NCBI RefSeq assembly: GCF_036226365.1
Contig: NZ_CP108462.1
Location: 8,290,001-8,354,000 of the forward strand
Direction: 5' to 3'
From: Streptomyces sp. NBC_01262
GTDB lineage: Bacteria > Actinomycetota > Actinomycetes > Streptomycetales > Streptomycetaceae
Length of the DNA: 64,000 nt
The notes under the pieces are model-generated. The model ran no database searches, was not told where the DNA came from, and saw only the letters and a list, made by a program, of their open reading frames with translations. Below, one piece after another: positions 7,786 to 18,331 of the stretch (the stretch's first letter is position 1; the number at the start of each line of letters is the position of its first letter). The position numbers were made by a program, and so were the translations under genes.

Positions 7786-8853
7786 ATGCGTGCTGCTGTA
7801 CTACGGGGCGGGACGGTCGAGGCCAGAGTCATCGACGATCCGGTACCCGGACCGGGCCAGCTCCTGGTCCGGTCACTCGCGTGCGGGATCTGCGCGTCGG
7901 ACCTGCACTTCATGGACCACCCGGAGACCGGGGCCGAGGACGACAGCGGGATGTCGACCTACGACCAGGATGTCGACATCGTCATGGGCCACGAGTACTG
8001 CGCCGAAGTCGTCGGCTACGGCCCCGGCACGGACCGCCGGATCCCGGTCGGTACGCGGGTCAGCTCGCTGCCGGTCCTGGCCACGCCCGCCGGCCGCCGG
8101 ATCATCGGCCAGAACCCCGATTCGCCCGGCGGCTTCGGCGAGTACTTCCTGCTGGAGGAGGCCCGCGCCCGGGTCGTGGGCTCGGACCTGCCGAGCGAGG
8201 TCGTGTGCGTCGCCGACGCGATATCGGTGGGCTGGTCGGCGGCGGCGCGAGCCCAGCTGACGACGCGGGAGGTGCCGCTCGTCATCGGCTGCGGCGCGAT
8301 CGCCCTGTCGGCGATCGCGAACCTCAAGCGCCTCGGCGTGGGCCCGATCGTGGCGGTCGACTTCGTGGCCTCGCGGCGCGAGACCGCCCTGGCGATGGGC
8401 GCCGACGTGGTCATCGACCCGGCCGAGGTCTCGCCGTACAAGGCGTGGCGCGATGTGGCCTACGGACCGGCGGAGTCGATGAAGGAGCTGATGGCGGCGG
8501 CCGGTCTGCCGGGCTGCGTCGTGTTCGAATGCGTCGGTGTCCCCGGCGTCCTCGACTCGATCATCAAGGGGTGCGAGCGCGGCACCCGGATCTTCTCCAT
8601 GGGCGGCCCGCCGGAGGGCGACCGCCTGCACACCCTGACCGCCAAGCGGAAGGGCCTCAACATCCAGTTCGGCGGCGGGCCGTTGCCCGCTCACTGGGAC
8701 GAGGCCTTCGAGGCGGTCTGCTCGGGCAGCCTGGACGTCACACCGCTGCTGGGCCGGACCGTCGGCCTCGACGGAGTGGCCGAGGCGCTCGACGACGCCC
8801 GCGACGCCAACGGGCCGGTCCGCATCATCGTCGTGCCGGGGCACCGGGGATGA
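7786..8853 (+). CDS. Zinc-type alcohol dehydrogenase family protein (MDR superfamily)
   Basis: A 355-residue medium-chain dehydrogenase. The N-terminal GroES-like domain has the catalytic-zinc Cys in ACGICASDLH (about residue 35) and His-Glu in MGHEYC (about 67). The four-Cys structural zinc loop of classical alcohol dehydrogenases is absent. The Rossmann domain carries VIGCGAIALSAIANLKRLG (about 165-185), a slightly degenerate GxGxxG, and a likely NAD-binding acidic residue at VAVDF. It is the first gene of a four-gene operon in which every junction is an ATGA or GTGA overlap. Substrate unknown; partners suggest oxidation of a small hydroxy-acid or alcohol intermediate. Confidence 0.82.
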   Translation: MRAAVLRGGTVEARVIDDPVPGPGQLLVRSLACGICASDLHFMDHPETGAEDDSGMSTYDQDVDIVMGHEYCAEVVGYGPGTDRRIPVGTRVSSLPVLATPAGRRIIGQNPDSPGGFGEYFLLEEARARVVGSDLPSEVVCVADAISVGWSAAARAQLTTREVPLVIGCGAIALSAIANLKRLGVGPIVAVDFVASRRETALAMGADVVIDPAEVSPYKAWRDVAYGPAESMKELMAAAGLPGCVVFECVGVPGVLDSIIKGCERGTRIFSMGGPPEGDRLHTLTAKRKGLNIQFGGGPLPAHWDEAFEAVCSGSLDVTPLLGRTVGLDGVAEALDDARDANGPVRIIVVPGHRG

Positions 8854-9359
8854 GCGGCACCGACGAGATCAAAGAGCTGCGCGCCATGGTCGAGACGCTG
8901 GCCGCGAAGGTCCGGGCGCTCCAGGACCAGGTCGAGATCATGCAGCTCGTCGCCCAGTACGGGCCCGCGGTCGACAGCGGCTCCGGCGAGGCCGCGGCGG
9001 AACTGTGGACCGAGGACGGCGTGTTCGACGCCGTCCCCCAGCGCCGGATGCGGGGCCGGGACGAGATCACCGGCATGGTCCACGGCGCAGGCCACCAGAG
9101 CCTGGTCCTGGCCGGCTGCGGCCATGTCCTGACCGTGCCCCACATCGTGGTCGACGGCGACCGGGCGACCGGCCGCAGCTACGCGCTCAACATCCGATGG
9201 GACGCCGCCGTCGACCGCTTCTGGGTGGCCCGGGTCTCTGCCAACACCTGGCGCTGGCAGCGCACCCCGCAGGGCTGGCGCATCACCGAGCGGATCAACG
9301 CCAACCTCGACGGCACCCCCGAACACCGCGAGATGCTCGCCCCACCGGAGGCACAGTGA
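8850..9359 (+). CDS. SnoaL-like NTF2-fold protein
   Basis: A 169-residue protein whose ATG overlaps the stop of the dehydrogenase (ATGA). An N-terminal amphipathic helix with heptad-like spacing (EIKELRAMVETLAAKVRALQ) precedes an NTF2/SnoaL-like domain: VAQYGPAVDSGSGEAAAELW, a GVFD turn, MRGRDEITGMVHG, VDGDRATGRSYA and a final WRITERINANLDG. The fold occurs in dehydratases, isomerases and ring-hydroxylating enzyme subunits, so the role is not fixed by sequence. Coupling on both sides ties it to the dehydrogenases as part of one catabolic or biosynthetic route. Confidence 0.8.
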   Translation: MSGTDEIKELRAMVETLAAKVRALQDQVEIMQLVAQYGPAVDSGSGEAAAELWTEDGVFDAVPQRRMRGRDEITGMVHGAGHQSLVLAGCGHVLTVPHIVVDGDRATGRSYALNIRWDAAVDRFWVARVSANTWRWQRTPQGWRITERINANLDGTPEHREMLAPPEAQ

Positions 9360-10180
9360 AGATCGGTTTCATCGGGGCGGGCCGGATGGGCCGCCCGATC
9401 CTCGACCGCCTGACGGCGGCGGGCCACGACATCACCGTCCTCGTACGCAGCCCGCAGGCCCGGTCCGCCGCCGAAGCCGACGGGCTGACCTGCGCCGGGA
9501 CCCTGGCGGCGACCGTGGGCGACGCCGACGTGGTGTTCGTCGCCGTGCTCACCGACGAGCAGGTACGCGAGGTGTGCCTCGGCCCCGACGGCGCCGTCGC
9601 CGCCATGAAACCGGGGTCGGTCATCGTCCAGCACACCACCTCCCACCCGGCGACCGCCCAACTGATCGCGGACGAAGGCGCCGAGCGCGAAGTCCTGGTG
9701 CTCGACGCCGCGCTCTCCGGCGGCCCCCACGACATCGCCGCGGGCCGGCTCACCCTGTGGGTGGGCGGCGACGAGGCCCTGCTCACCCGGCTGCGCCCGC
9801 TGCTGGAGGCGTACGCGTCGCCGGTCATGTTCGTGGGGCCGCTCGGCAACGGCCAGCGCGTCAAGCTCGTCAACAACGCCCTGTTCGTGGCACAGGTCGG
9901 TCTCGCGATCGACGCCGTGCGCCTCGCCGGCTCCCTCGGGATCGAGGAATCGGCGGTCCTGGCCGCCGTACAGCACGGCAGCGGCGACAGCCGCGCCCTC
10001 GGCGTCGTGGCCCGGGACGGGGTCGACGCGGTCGCGGACCGGCTGGCCGACCTGATGCTCAAGGACGTCACCGTGGTGCGCGAGGTCGCCGGCCGAGCGG
10101 GAGCGGACCTCGGGATCATCGGGACGGTCCTGTCCTCGGACGCGGTGGAGAACAAGGTGCTCCAAAGGAGGACAGCATGA
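9356..10180 (+). CDS. NAD(P)-dependent beta-hydroxyacid dehydrogenase (3-hydroxyisobutyrate dehydrogenase family), copy 1
   Basis: From GTG at 9356 the protein has 274 residues. It carries the family's Rossmann start KIGFIGAGRMGRP, a DAALSGGPHDIAAGRL substrate-binding segment and the catalytic Lys in GNGQRVKLVNNALF (about residue 168). Members oxidise 3-hydroxyisobutyrate or reduce tartronate semialdehyde and similar compounds. The GTGA overlap with the preceding gene and ATGA overlap with the following paralogue indicate translational coupling. The two neighbouring copies share the fold but differ at substrate-loop positions, suggesting different substrates or a heteromer. Confidence 0.85.
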   Translation: MKIGFIGAGRMGRPILDRLTAAGHDITVLVRSPQARSAAEADGLTCAGTLAATVGDADVVFVAVLTDEQVREVCLGPDGAVAAMKPGSVIVQHTTSHPATAQLIADEGAEREVLVLDAALSGGPHDIAAGRLTLWVGGDEALLTRLRPLLEAYASPVMFVGPLGNGQRVKLVNNALFVAQVGLAIDAVRLAGSLGIEESAVLAAVQHGSGDSRALGVVARDGVDAVADRLADLMLKDVTVVREVAGRAGADLGIIGTVLSSDAVENKVLQRRTA

Positions 10181-10980
10181 AGGTCGGCTTCATAGGGCTC
10201 GGCAGCATGGGCCTGCCGATGGCCCGGCGGATCCTGGCCGAAGGCCATGAACTCACCCTCTACGCACGGCGGCAGGCCTCACTGGAGCCCTTCGCGGGCA
10301 CCGGCGCCACCATCGCCGCCACCCCGGCCGAGATGGGCGCGCGTGTCGATGCGGTCGGTATCTGCGTCTTCGACGCGGCGGGCGTCGAGGAGGTCGTGTT
10401 CGGGCCGGACGGCCTCGCGCAGACCCTCAAGCCCGGCAGCGTCCTGCTCGTGCACAGCACCGTGTCACCCGTCCAGGTGGCGCAGATCGCCGAGAAGGCG
10501 GCGTCATACGGCCTCCGGGTCCTCGACGCACCCGTGAGCGGCGGCGCCCCCCGGGCTCTGGTGGGCGAACTGACGCTCATGATCGGCGGCGATGCCCAAG
10601 CGCTCGCCGATGTCACCGCCCTGGTGTCGACGCTCTCCGACAACGTCGTGCACCTCGGCGGGATCGGGGCCGGATCCCACGCGAAGCTGATCAACAACAC
10701 CCTGTTCTCGGCCCAGATCGCCCTCGCCGACGACGCGATGAAGGCGGGCGAGGCACTCGGAGTCGACCCCGCCGCCCTCGCCTCCATCCTGCTGACCAGC
10801 AGTTCGGCCTGCATCGCCTCCCGGGCCCGGCTGCGGGCCGGTTCGATGGCGGCCATCGCCGGGACGCCGGGCTATGTGGCGCTCGTCAAGGACGTCGGTC
10901 TGACGGCGGGCCTGCTCGGGGACGGGAACGCGCTCGTCGAGGTGGCGCGGCGCTTCGTCGCCTCGACGGAGCGCGAATGA
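10177..10980 (+). CDS. NAD(P)-dependent beta-hydroxyacid dehydrogenase (3-hydroxyisobutyrate dehydrogenase family), copy 2
   Basis: A 267-residue paralogue of the upstream gene with MKVGFIGLGSMGLPMA at the start, LDAPVSGGAPRALVGELT and the catalytic Lys in AGSHAKLINNTLFSAQ (about residue 169). Its start overlaps the previous stop as ATGA and is preceded by a very strong AAAGGAGGA. It matches the canonical family motif more closely than copy 1 (DAPVSGG versus DAALSGG). Last gene of the operon; a long nested hairpin follows at once. Substrate unknown. Confidence 0.86.
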   Translation: MKVGFIGLGSMGLPMARRILAEGHELTLYARRQASLEPFAGTGATIAATPAEMGARVDAVGICVFDAAGVEEVVFGPDGLAQTLKPGSVLLVHSTVSPVQVAQIAEKAASYGLRVLDAPVSGGAPRALVGELTLMIGGDAQALADVTALVSTLSDNVVHLGGIGAGSHAKLINNTLFSAQIALADDAMKAGEALGVDPAALASILLTSSSACIASRARLRAGSMAAIAGTPGYVALVKDVGLTAGLLGDGNALVEVARRFVASTERE

Positions 10981-10999
10981 CGACGGCCATGGACCGCCC

Positions 11000-11057
11000 G
11001 GAGAAGCGACACGGGAGCGGACGCGCCGGTGCGTCCAGGGGGCCCGTGCGCTTCTCC
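11000..11057. terminator. Long nested hairpin between convergent operons
   Basis: Three nested perfect stems lie in register: 11000-11008 with 11049-11057 (9 bp), 11010-11015 with 11043-11048 (6 bp) and 11019-11024 with 11031-11036 (6 bp). No T-run follows, as is usual in Streptomyces. It lies between the dehydrogenase operon and the convergent esterase gene and can serve both. Confidence 0.7.
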
Positions 11058-11066
11058 AGCCGTAGG

Positions 11067-12737
11067 TCAGGACGGCAGGCTCGCCCAGAAGCCGAGGTTG
11101 TGCTCCTCGCCGAAGTCCCGGGTCGCCCTGGAGCAGGCAGCCGGAGCCTGGTTGCCCGCCGGTGAGGTGTCGCAGGCGACCAGCGACATCATCTCCCCGG
11201 TGCTCGTGCTGTACGCGGGCCAGGCGGGCGTGCCCGAGCCGTTCGGGTCGCCGTTCGCGGCGAACCGGTCCCAGAAGGTGATCATCTGACGGGACAGCTC
11301 CAGCTGGTCGTCGTCGTACGGCAGGGTCTGCCCCAGGTACTCCCACAGGTAGCCGAGGTCATCGACATGGACGGCGCCGCCGAACGGGAAGTCCCTGGCG
11401 GTCCCGCTCTTCTGCTGGAGCAGGAAGATCGAGGTGAAGTGGGGCGTGTCGCTCTCGGCGAACTCGTAGGCGTACGTGGGCACCCACTGGGACAGCGCGG
11501 CGATGAGCTGCTGCCGGGTGTACGAGGTCGAGCCGTTCTGCGCGGCCGTCCACGCCTCGCCCGGGGTGCCGTAGGCGCTGACCGGGTACTCGGCGAGCAC
11601 CTTGCCGGCGTTGGCGCCGTACGCCGAGCGGACGGCGGCCTCGTATGTGGCGGGGGTCATCGGGGCGCCGAGGTAGTCGTAGTTCTGGAAGGTGAACAGG
11701 CCGCGCTCGCTGTTGGTCTGGCCCAGCATCACCGGGACGCGGTTGAAGTCGCCGGTCCGGACGGCGACCGCCGGATTGACCGGGAAGGCGGAGCCGCCCA
11801 GGGACGGGGAGACGCCCGCGGTCTTCTGGGCGGCCAGGATGTCGGCGGCGGACTTGCCGCGCAGGCACACGAGCACGTCCGGGGCGCTGTCGCAGCCGAC
11901 CTGCCTGACGAAGGCCTGGCTCTGTGCCTGGCCGGAAGCCGCGGACTGCAGGTTGCACCCGCCGCTCACGATGACCGCGCGGGCGAACAGGCCCTTGGCG
12001 GTGGGCGAGGCGAGTTCGTCGCAGACCGCGCCGGCACCTGCGGACTGGCCCGCTATGGTCACGTTCGCCGGGTCGCCGCCGAAGCGGGAGATGTTGGACC
12101 GCACCCAGCGCAGCGCCGTCTGCTGGTCGAGCAGGCCGTAGTTGCCGGGCCCGTCCTCGCTCTCGGCCTGCAACTGGGGCAGGTTGAGGAAGCCCAGCGC
12201 GCCCAGCCGGTAGTTCACCGTGACCACGATCGCCCCGGTCTGCTGGATGAACTTGCGGGGGTCGGTGTCCTGCCCGGCCCCGCCGGTGTTGCCACCGCCA
12301 TGGATCCACACGACCACCGGGACGCGGCCCCGGGTGCCGTCGGGCACATAGACGTTGAGATCGAGGCAGTCCTCGGTGGTGATGATCTTCTCGTAGCCGG
12401 GGTCCCAGCCGGAGTTCTGCGCACAGCGGTCACTGAAGCGGGTGGCGTCGCGCGTCCCGGCCCACTTCGCGGCGGCCCGCGGGGCGGTCCAGCGCCTGTC
12501 GCCGGCCGGCGTGGCGGCGTACGGAATACCGAGCCACTGGTCGTACCCGGTCCGGCTGCCGCCCTTCACCTTGCCGCCGGTGGTCTCCACCACCAGCGAG
12601 GACGCGCGCGCCGCGCCCTGCGGTGCGGCGCCGGAGCGGAGCGCGTCAGCGGCGACCGGGGACAGCAGCCCCAGCGCGAGCACACTCACCACGGTAAGAG
12701 CGGTTCGGGTCCTGCTGCGTAATCTCGTCAGTCCCAT
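11067..12737 (-). CDS. Secreted carboxylesterase/lipase family type-B protein
   Basis: From ATG at 12737 the protein has 556 residues. A signal peptide is clear: basic LRSRTRTA, then a hydrophobic stretch ending near SPVAADA (about residue 30). The mature part is an alpha/beta-hydrolase of the cholinesterase/type-B carboxylesterase family: EDCLDLNVYVP, oxyanion segment WIHGGGN, nucleophile Ser in GQSAGAG (about residue 228), acid in TNSERG (about 343) and His in GAVHVDDLGYLW (about 465). It should hydrolyse carboxylic esters outside the cell. It stands alone, flanked by a shared terminator and a tRNA gene. Confidence 0.88.
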   Translation of the reverse strand: MGLTRLRSRTRTALTVVSVLALGLLSPVAADALRSGAAPQGAARASSLVVETTGGKVKGGSRTGYDQWLGIPYAATPAGDRRWTAPRAAAKWAGTRDATRFSDRCAQNSGWDPGYEKIITTEDCLDLNVYVPDGTRGRVPVVVWIHGGGNTGGAGQDTDPRKFIQQTGAIVVTVNYRLGALGFLNLPQLQAESEDGPGNYGLLDQQTALRWVRSNISRFGGDPANVTIAGQSAGAGAVCDELASPTAKGLFARAVIVSGGCNLQSAASGQAQSQAFVRQVGCDSAPDVLVCLRGKSAADILAAQKTAGVSPSLGGSAFPVNPAVAVRTGDFNRVPVMLGQTNSERGLFTFQNYDYLGAPMTPATYEAAVRSAYGANAGKVLAEYPVSAYGTPGEAWTAAQNGSTSYTRQQLIAALSQWVPTYAYEFAESDTPHFTSIFLLQQKSGTARDFPFGGAVHVDDLGYLWEYLGQTLPYDDDQLELSRQMITFWDRFAANGDPNGSGTPAWPAYSTSTGEMMSLVACDTSPAGNQAPAACSRATRDFGEEHNLGFWASLPS

Positions 12738-12839
12738 GGTGTCGTCGTACCAAGCACAGGACCGGGCGGGCAATCCTCGCGCCGCAAGGTATGCGTGCGA
12801 TCCGTGGTGCGTCCGGGGCGTGGACAAGGAAAGCGGAAA

Positions 12840-12871
12840 GGGCCCCCGCGGGCTTTCGCCCGCGAGGACCC
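12840..12871 (-). terminator. Terminator of tRNA-Pro
   Basis: A 14-bp stem (12840-12853 with 12858-12871, two G-U pairs in the minus-strand RNA) is closed by a GAAA tetraloop and followed by TTTCC on the minus strand. It starts 10 nt beyond the tRNA 3' end, fitting a factor-independent terminator. Confidence 0.8.
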
Positions 12872-12880
12872 TTCGTACCG

Positions 12881-12954
<74 letters not shown>

Positions 12955-12988
12955 GTACAACGTGATCAGAATACCCTGTTTCCGCTGA

Positions 12989-13721
12989 TCAGCCGAATCG
13001 CTCGATCCTGATCCGGTCCACGGGCTGCCCGCCGGCCACCAGGAGCCGTGAGGCGTGCTCGGCGAAGCCGTTGCTGCCGCAGATGTACGCCTCCCAGCCG
13101 CCGGGGGGTTGGCCGTCGCCGAGGTACGGGGCGAGGTGGGTGGCGGAGAGGCGGCCTTCGGAGCGGGTGAGGACGGGGGTGGTCTCGGGGCCGTACTCGC
13201 GGGCGTAGATGAGGTCGGCGGGGGTGCGGGCGGAGACCAGGAGGCGGAGGGGGAGGTCCAGGGCGAGGCGGCGGTGGTGCCGGAGCATGGACATGAGGGG
13301 GACGACGCCGGAGCCGGCGCCGAGCAGGAGGGCGGGGCGGTCACCGGGCCAGGCGAAGAAGCCGCTGAGGGGGCCGCGGACTTCGACGGTGTCGCCGGGG
13401 CGGGCGACGGTGTGGAGGTGGCCGGAGACCTCGCCGCCGGGGACGTGGTCGAGGGTGAGCTCGATGTGGCCGGAGTCGTCCGGGGCCGAGGCGATGGAGT
13501 AGTGGCGCTGGGCGGTGTAGCCGTCGGGGGCGGTGAGCCGCAGCATGAGGTGCTGGCCCGGGAGGTGGCCCTGCCACTGCGGCACCGCGAGGCGGAAGGT
13601 GGCGGCGTTCGCGGTCTCGCGGCGGATCTCGGTGATGACGGCGCGCTGCCAGAGCGCGGCGGCGCGGTTGCTGACCGCGATCCGGCCGGGGACGGCGAAG
13701 GCGGTGGCCGGGGCGAAGGTG

Positions 13722-13729
<8 letters not shown>
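12989..13729 (-). CDS. Ferredoxin-NADP-reductase-like FAD/NAD(P)H oxidoreductase
   Basis: From GTG at 13729 this is a 246-residue single-polypeptide flavin reductase. The FAD motif RHYSIASAP (Arg-x-Tyr-Ser) is at about residue 87 and GGEVSGHLH at about 112. The NAD(P) domain has LLGAGSGVVPLMSMLR (about 145) and the terminal CGSNGF (about 222) with an aromatic-containing end. No ferredoxin domain is fused. Its start overlaps the molybdoenzyme gene by 8 bp, so it is the likely electron donor for that enzyme, reducing the molybdenum centre from NAD(P)H directly or through a carrier. Confidence 0.85.
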
Positions 13730-14371
<642 letters not shown>

Positions 14372-14375
<4 letters not shown>

Positions 14376-15682
14376 GCGGTGTCGGCCAGTTCGTGCAGGG
14401 AGGCGAGAGCCGAGGCCTCGTCCAGGGTGAGCAGTTCGCGGTTACGCATCAGGATCCGGCCGTCCACGACGGTGTCGCGTACGTCGGCGGCAGCGGCGGC
14501 GTACGCCACCATCGACCACGGGTCGTGACGCGGGGTCAGATGCGGCCGGGCCAGGTCCAGGACCAGCAGGTCAGCGCGCTTGCCGGGCTCCAGGGAGCCG
14601 AGCAGGCCATCCAGGCCGAGGGCGCGGGCGGACTCGATGGTGGCCATCCGCACCGCCTGCTCGGCCGTGACGGCGGTCGGGTCGCCGCCGGCCTTGTGGA
14701 CGAGGGCGGCGACGCGGATCGCGCCCAGCAGGTCCAGGGTGTTGGAGCTGACGGCCCCGTCCGTGCCGAGGCCGACCGTGACACCGGCCGACAGCAGATC
14801 GGGCACGCGGGCGATGCCGCAGCCGAGCTTGAGATTGGACACCGGGCAGTGGGCGACGGCCGTCCCGGTGCGGGCGATGGCGGCGATCTCGGCGTCGCTG
14901 AGGTCGACGGCGTGCGCCAGCAGGATGTCGGGGCCGAGCAGGCCGAGGGAGTCCAGCAGCTCGACCGGGCGTTTGCCGTGCGCGCCGACCACGGTCTCCA
15001 CCTCGGCGGCGTTCTCGGCGGCGTGGATGTGCACCAGCGCGCCGTACTCGCGGGCCAGGGCGAAGATGTCGAGCAACTGGTCCGGGGAGAGGGTGTACAC
15101 GCTGTGCGCGAAGACCACCGGCCGCGTACCGCTCCCGGGGGCCCCGGCGCGCGCGGCCAGATCCCTGCGCGCCCACTCCAGCCGCTCCCCGTACGCCCGG
15201 CCGTCCGGCGGGCCGGGGACGTCCATGAAGGTCGGCCCGGTGTGCAGCCGCCAGCCGGCCTCCGCCGCGACGGCCTGCGCGGCCTCGTGGAACCAGTACA
15301 TGTCCAGGGCGCCGGTCACCCCCGACCGTACGCTCTCCGCGATCGCGACCCGGATCGCGGCGGCGACATGGCCGGGGGAGAGCAGCTCCGCCTCGCGCGG
15401 GATCACGATGCCCAGGAAGGCCTGGAGCGTGACGTCGTCGGCGCAGCCGCGCAGCAGGGTCATCGCGAGGTGGGTGTGCGTGTTGATCAGCCCGGGCAGG
15501 ACGAGGCAGCCCGTCGCGTCGATCTCCTCGGCGGCCCGGTGCGCGGCGCGCAGCTCCGCCGCCGGGCCGACGGCCACGATCTCGCCGTCGCGGACGGCCA
15601 CGGCGCCCGCCGGGACGACGGTACCGGCGGCGTCCACGGTGAGGACGTCGCCGCCGTGGATCAGCAGATCAACCTCGGTCAC
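14372..15682 (-). CDS. Amidohydrolase: MTA/SAH/5'-deoxyadenosine-type deaminase
   Basis: From GTG at 15682 the protein has 436 residues. It has the TRZ/ATZ metal-dependent hydrolase layout: GLINTHTHLAMTLLRG with two metal His (about residue 70), HIHAAENAAEVE (about 220), LAHAVDLSD (about 262), VAHCPVSNLKLGCGIA and LGTDGAVSSN with the metal Asp (about 318). The SNLKLG-TDG pattern is typical of MTA/S-adenosylhomocysteine/5'-deoxyadenosine deaminases. It is translationally coupled to a nucleoside phosphorylase gene upstream and close to mtnA-D, which supports conversion of MTA or 5'-deoxyadenosine to the inosine form. Other adenine-type deaminations, including 6-aminofutalosine, remain possible. 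Confidence 0.82.
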
Positions 15683-16443
15683 TTGTCGTCGTCCCCTTCG
15701 ATCGCCAGCAGATGTACGGCGTCCAACGTTACCCGGCTGCCCAGAGCGACCCCCTCGGCGACCACATCCCGGTGCGGGTCGTACCCGCCGGTGGATTCCA
15801 CGTCGACCAGCTCGTCCGCGTTCGCCCCGTCGATCACCACGATGCCGCCCGCCACCAGGCCGCGCGTCGAGGCCAGCACCAGCAGCGCGGACAGCTCCAT
15901 CTCGATCGCCGCGATCCCGGCCCGCGTGTAAGCCTCCCCGGGCAGCGGGATGAACCCCGGCTGGAAGGCCGCCCGCGTCCACACCACCCCCCGGTGATGC
16001 GGTGCGCCCGCCGCGACGGCCGCCCGCTGGAGCGCAAGTACGGCCTCGGGCGTCGCGAAGGCCGGGTATTCCGGCGGCAGCAGCTGCTGCGTCACCCCGT
16101 CGTCCCGGACCGCCGCCTCCGCGATGACCAGGTCGCCGTCGCCGATCCCGGCCCGGATCGCGCCCGCCGTGCCGAGCCGGACGATCGTCCGTACGCCGGC
16201 GTCCGCCAGCTCCTGGAACAGGCAGATCGCCCCGGGCGCCCCGACACCGTGCGAGGACACCACGACAGGGGTGCCCTTCCAGCTTCCGGTGAAGGTCCGG
16301 TACTCGCGGTGGTGCGACACCTCCCGGCCGTCGTCCAGCAGCGCCGCGACCTCGGCGGCGCGGGCCGGGTCACCGACGACCACCGCGCGCGGCGGCAGCC
16401 CGGTGCGGGGGATACGGGATATGGGGAGGGCGTCAGCGGTCAT
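15679..16443 (-). CDS. PNP/UDP-family nucleoside phosphorylase, probably acting on 5'-methylthioinosine or related nucleosides
   Basis: A 254-residue PNP_UDP_1 family enzyme. Visible features are the phosphate-binding VVVGDPARAAEVAALL (about residue 22), SSHGVGAPGA (about 63), VRLGTAGAI with phosphate-binding Arg/Thr (about 88) and IEMELSALLVLAS (about 183), where Met and Glu bind ribose. The ATG at 16443 is 130 nt from divergent mtnA. Its stop overlaps the GTG of the deaminase gene. A deaminase/phosphorylase pair feeding MtnA fits a route MTA to methylthioinosine to methylthioribose-1-phosphate, as known from Pseudomonas; uridine or inosine phosphorolysis is the alternative. Confidence 0.8.
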   Translation of the reverse strand: MTADALPISRIPRTGLPPRAVVVGDPARAAEVAALLDDGREVSHHREYRTFTGSWKGTPVVVSSHGVGAPGAICLFQELADAGVRTIVRLGTAGAIRAGIGDGDLVIAEAAVRDDGVTQQLLPPEYPAFATPEAVLALQRAAVAAGAPHHRGVVWTRAAFQPGFIPLPGEAYTRAGIAAIEMELSALLVLASTRGLVAGGIVVIDGANADELVDVESTGGYDPHRDVVAEGVALGSRVTLDAVHLLAIEGDDDK

Positions 16444-16573
16444 GGGGCCGGATCCTACGCGGCCTTTGTTGCCGATGCCGGATGCGGTAGCGGTGCCGAT
16501 ACCGGTGCCCGGCTGGCGATTCCCGCAGGTCGGGTACGGTTGACGCACCGCCGCCGCCACCCCGGAGAGCCCG

Positions 16574-17617
<1,044 letters not shown>

Positions 17618-17623
17618 GGCCTG

Positions 17624-17649
17624 CCCTTCGGACGGCCGGGCCCGAAGGG
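17624..17649. terminator. Hairpin between convergent mtnA and mtnB
   Basis: CCCTTCGG (17624-17631) pairs with CCGAAGGG (17642-17649), an 8-bp stem starting 6 nt after the mtnA stop. A second 8-bp stem (17670-17677 with 17694-17701) lies just beyond the mtnB stop. Either or both can end transcription in the two directions. Confidence 0.6.
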
Positions 17650-17701
17650 GCGCGGGGAACTGCGCGATCAGCCCGCCACGGCCCGCAGGCGCAGGCGGGC
17701 T
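17640..17701. repeat. Copy of a dispersed Streptomyces intergenic repeat
   Basis: The stretch GGGGCGCGGGGAACTGCGCG followed by A-T-CAGCC and a GC-rich tail ending in GCGGGCTGA resembles a short intergenic element found in many copies near gene ends in Streptomyces genomes. Recognition is from memory; only one copy with this core is visible in the window. Confidence 0.55.
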
Positions 17702-17706
17702 GAATC

Positions 17707-18318
17707 TCAGCGGGCGCGCGCGAGCTCCAGCTCCAGCAGCCATTCCACGACCTCGGTGTGGTGCCGCGCCTTGCGCGGGTCCGGGCCCCAGGCGTAGATG
17801 CCGTGGCCGGCGACGACGACGGCGGGCATGCGCGGGTCGCGGGCGGCTTCGAGGCGGTCGCCGAGGACGCGCATGTCCTGGCTGTTGGCGATGACGGGGA
17901 GGGTGATCTCCTCGCCCTCGGCGGGGTGGCCGAAGATCTTGAGCATCTCCAGGTCCCTGAACACGATCCCGCCCGGCTCGCGGTGACCCATCACGACGGA
18001 CGCCACGGTGTGGACGTGCACCACGGCGTCCGCGCCGGTCAGGAGGGCGACGCGGGCGTGCAGCTCGGCCTCGGCGGAGGGCTTGCCGGGACCTGTCGCG
18101 GCGCCCTCGGAGTCGACCAGGACCACGTCGGAGGCGGTGAGCTCGCCCTTGTCGTGGCCGCTGGCGGTGACGGCGAGGCGGAGCGGGTGGCGGGACAGCA
18201 CGACCGAGAGGTTGCCGGAGGTGCCGCGCATCCACCCGAAGGAGGCGTAGCGGGCGGCCTCGGCGGCCAGGACGGCCCCGGCCTGGTGCAGGTCAGGGGC
18301 AGGCGCGAGCTCGGTCAC
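17707..18318 (-). CDS. mtnB: Methylthioribulose-1-phosphate dehydratase
   Basis: A 203-residue class II aldolase-fold protein: FGWMRGTSGNLSVVL at the start, KPSAEAELHARVALLTGADA with the active-site Glu, zinc ligands in VVHVHTVASVVMG (about residue 100) and a third zinc His in VVVAGHGIYAWGPD (about 171). It removes water from methylthioribulose-1-phosphate to give the diketo phosphate used by MtnC. It is third in the mtnD-mtnC-mtnB series on the minus strand, 13 nt after mtnC. Length and order match the family, so the MtnB role is preferred over a sugar aldolase. Confidence 0.92.
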   Translation of the reverse strand: MTELAPAPDLHQAGAVLAAEAARYASFGWMRGTSGNLSVVLSRHPLRLAVTASGHDKGELTASDVVLVDSEGAATGPGKPSAEAELHARVALLTGADAVVHVHTVASVVMGHREPGGIVFRDLEMLKIFGHPAEGEEITLPVIANSQDMRVLGDRLEAARDPRMPAVVVAGHGIYAWGPDPRKARHHTEVVEWLLELELARAR

Positions 18319-18331
18319 TGCTGGGTTTCCT

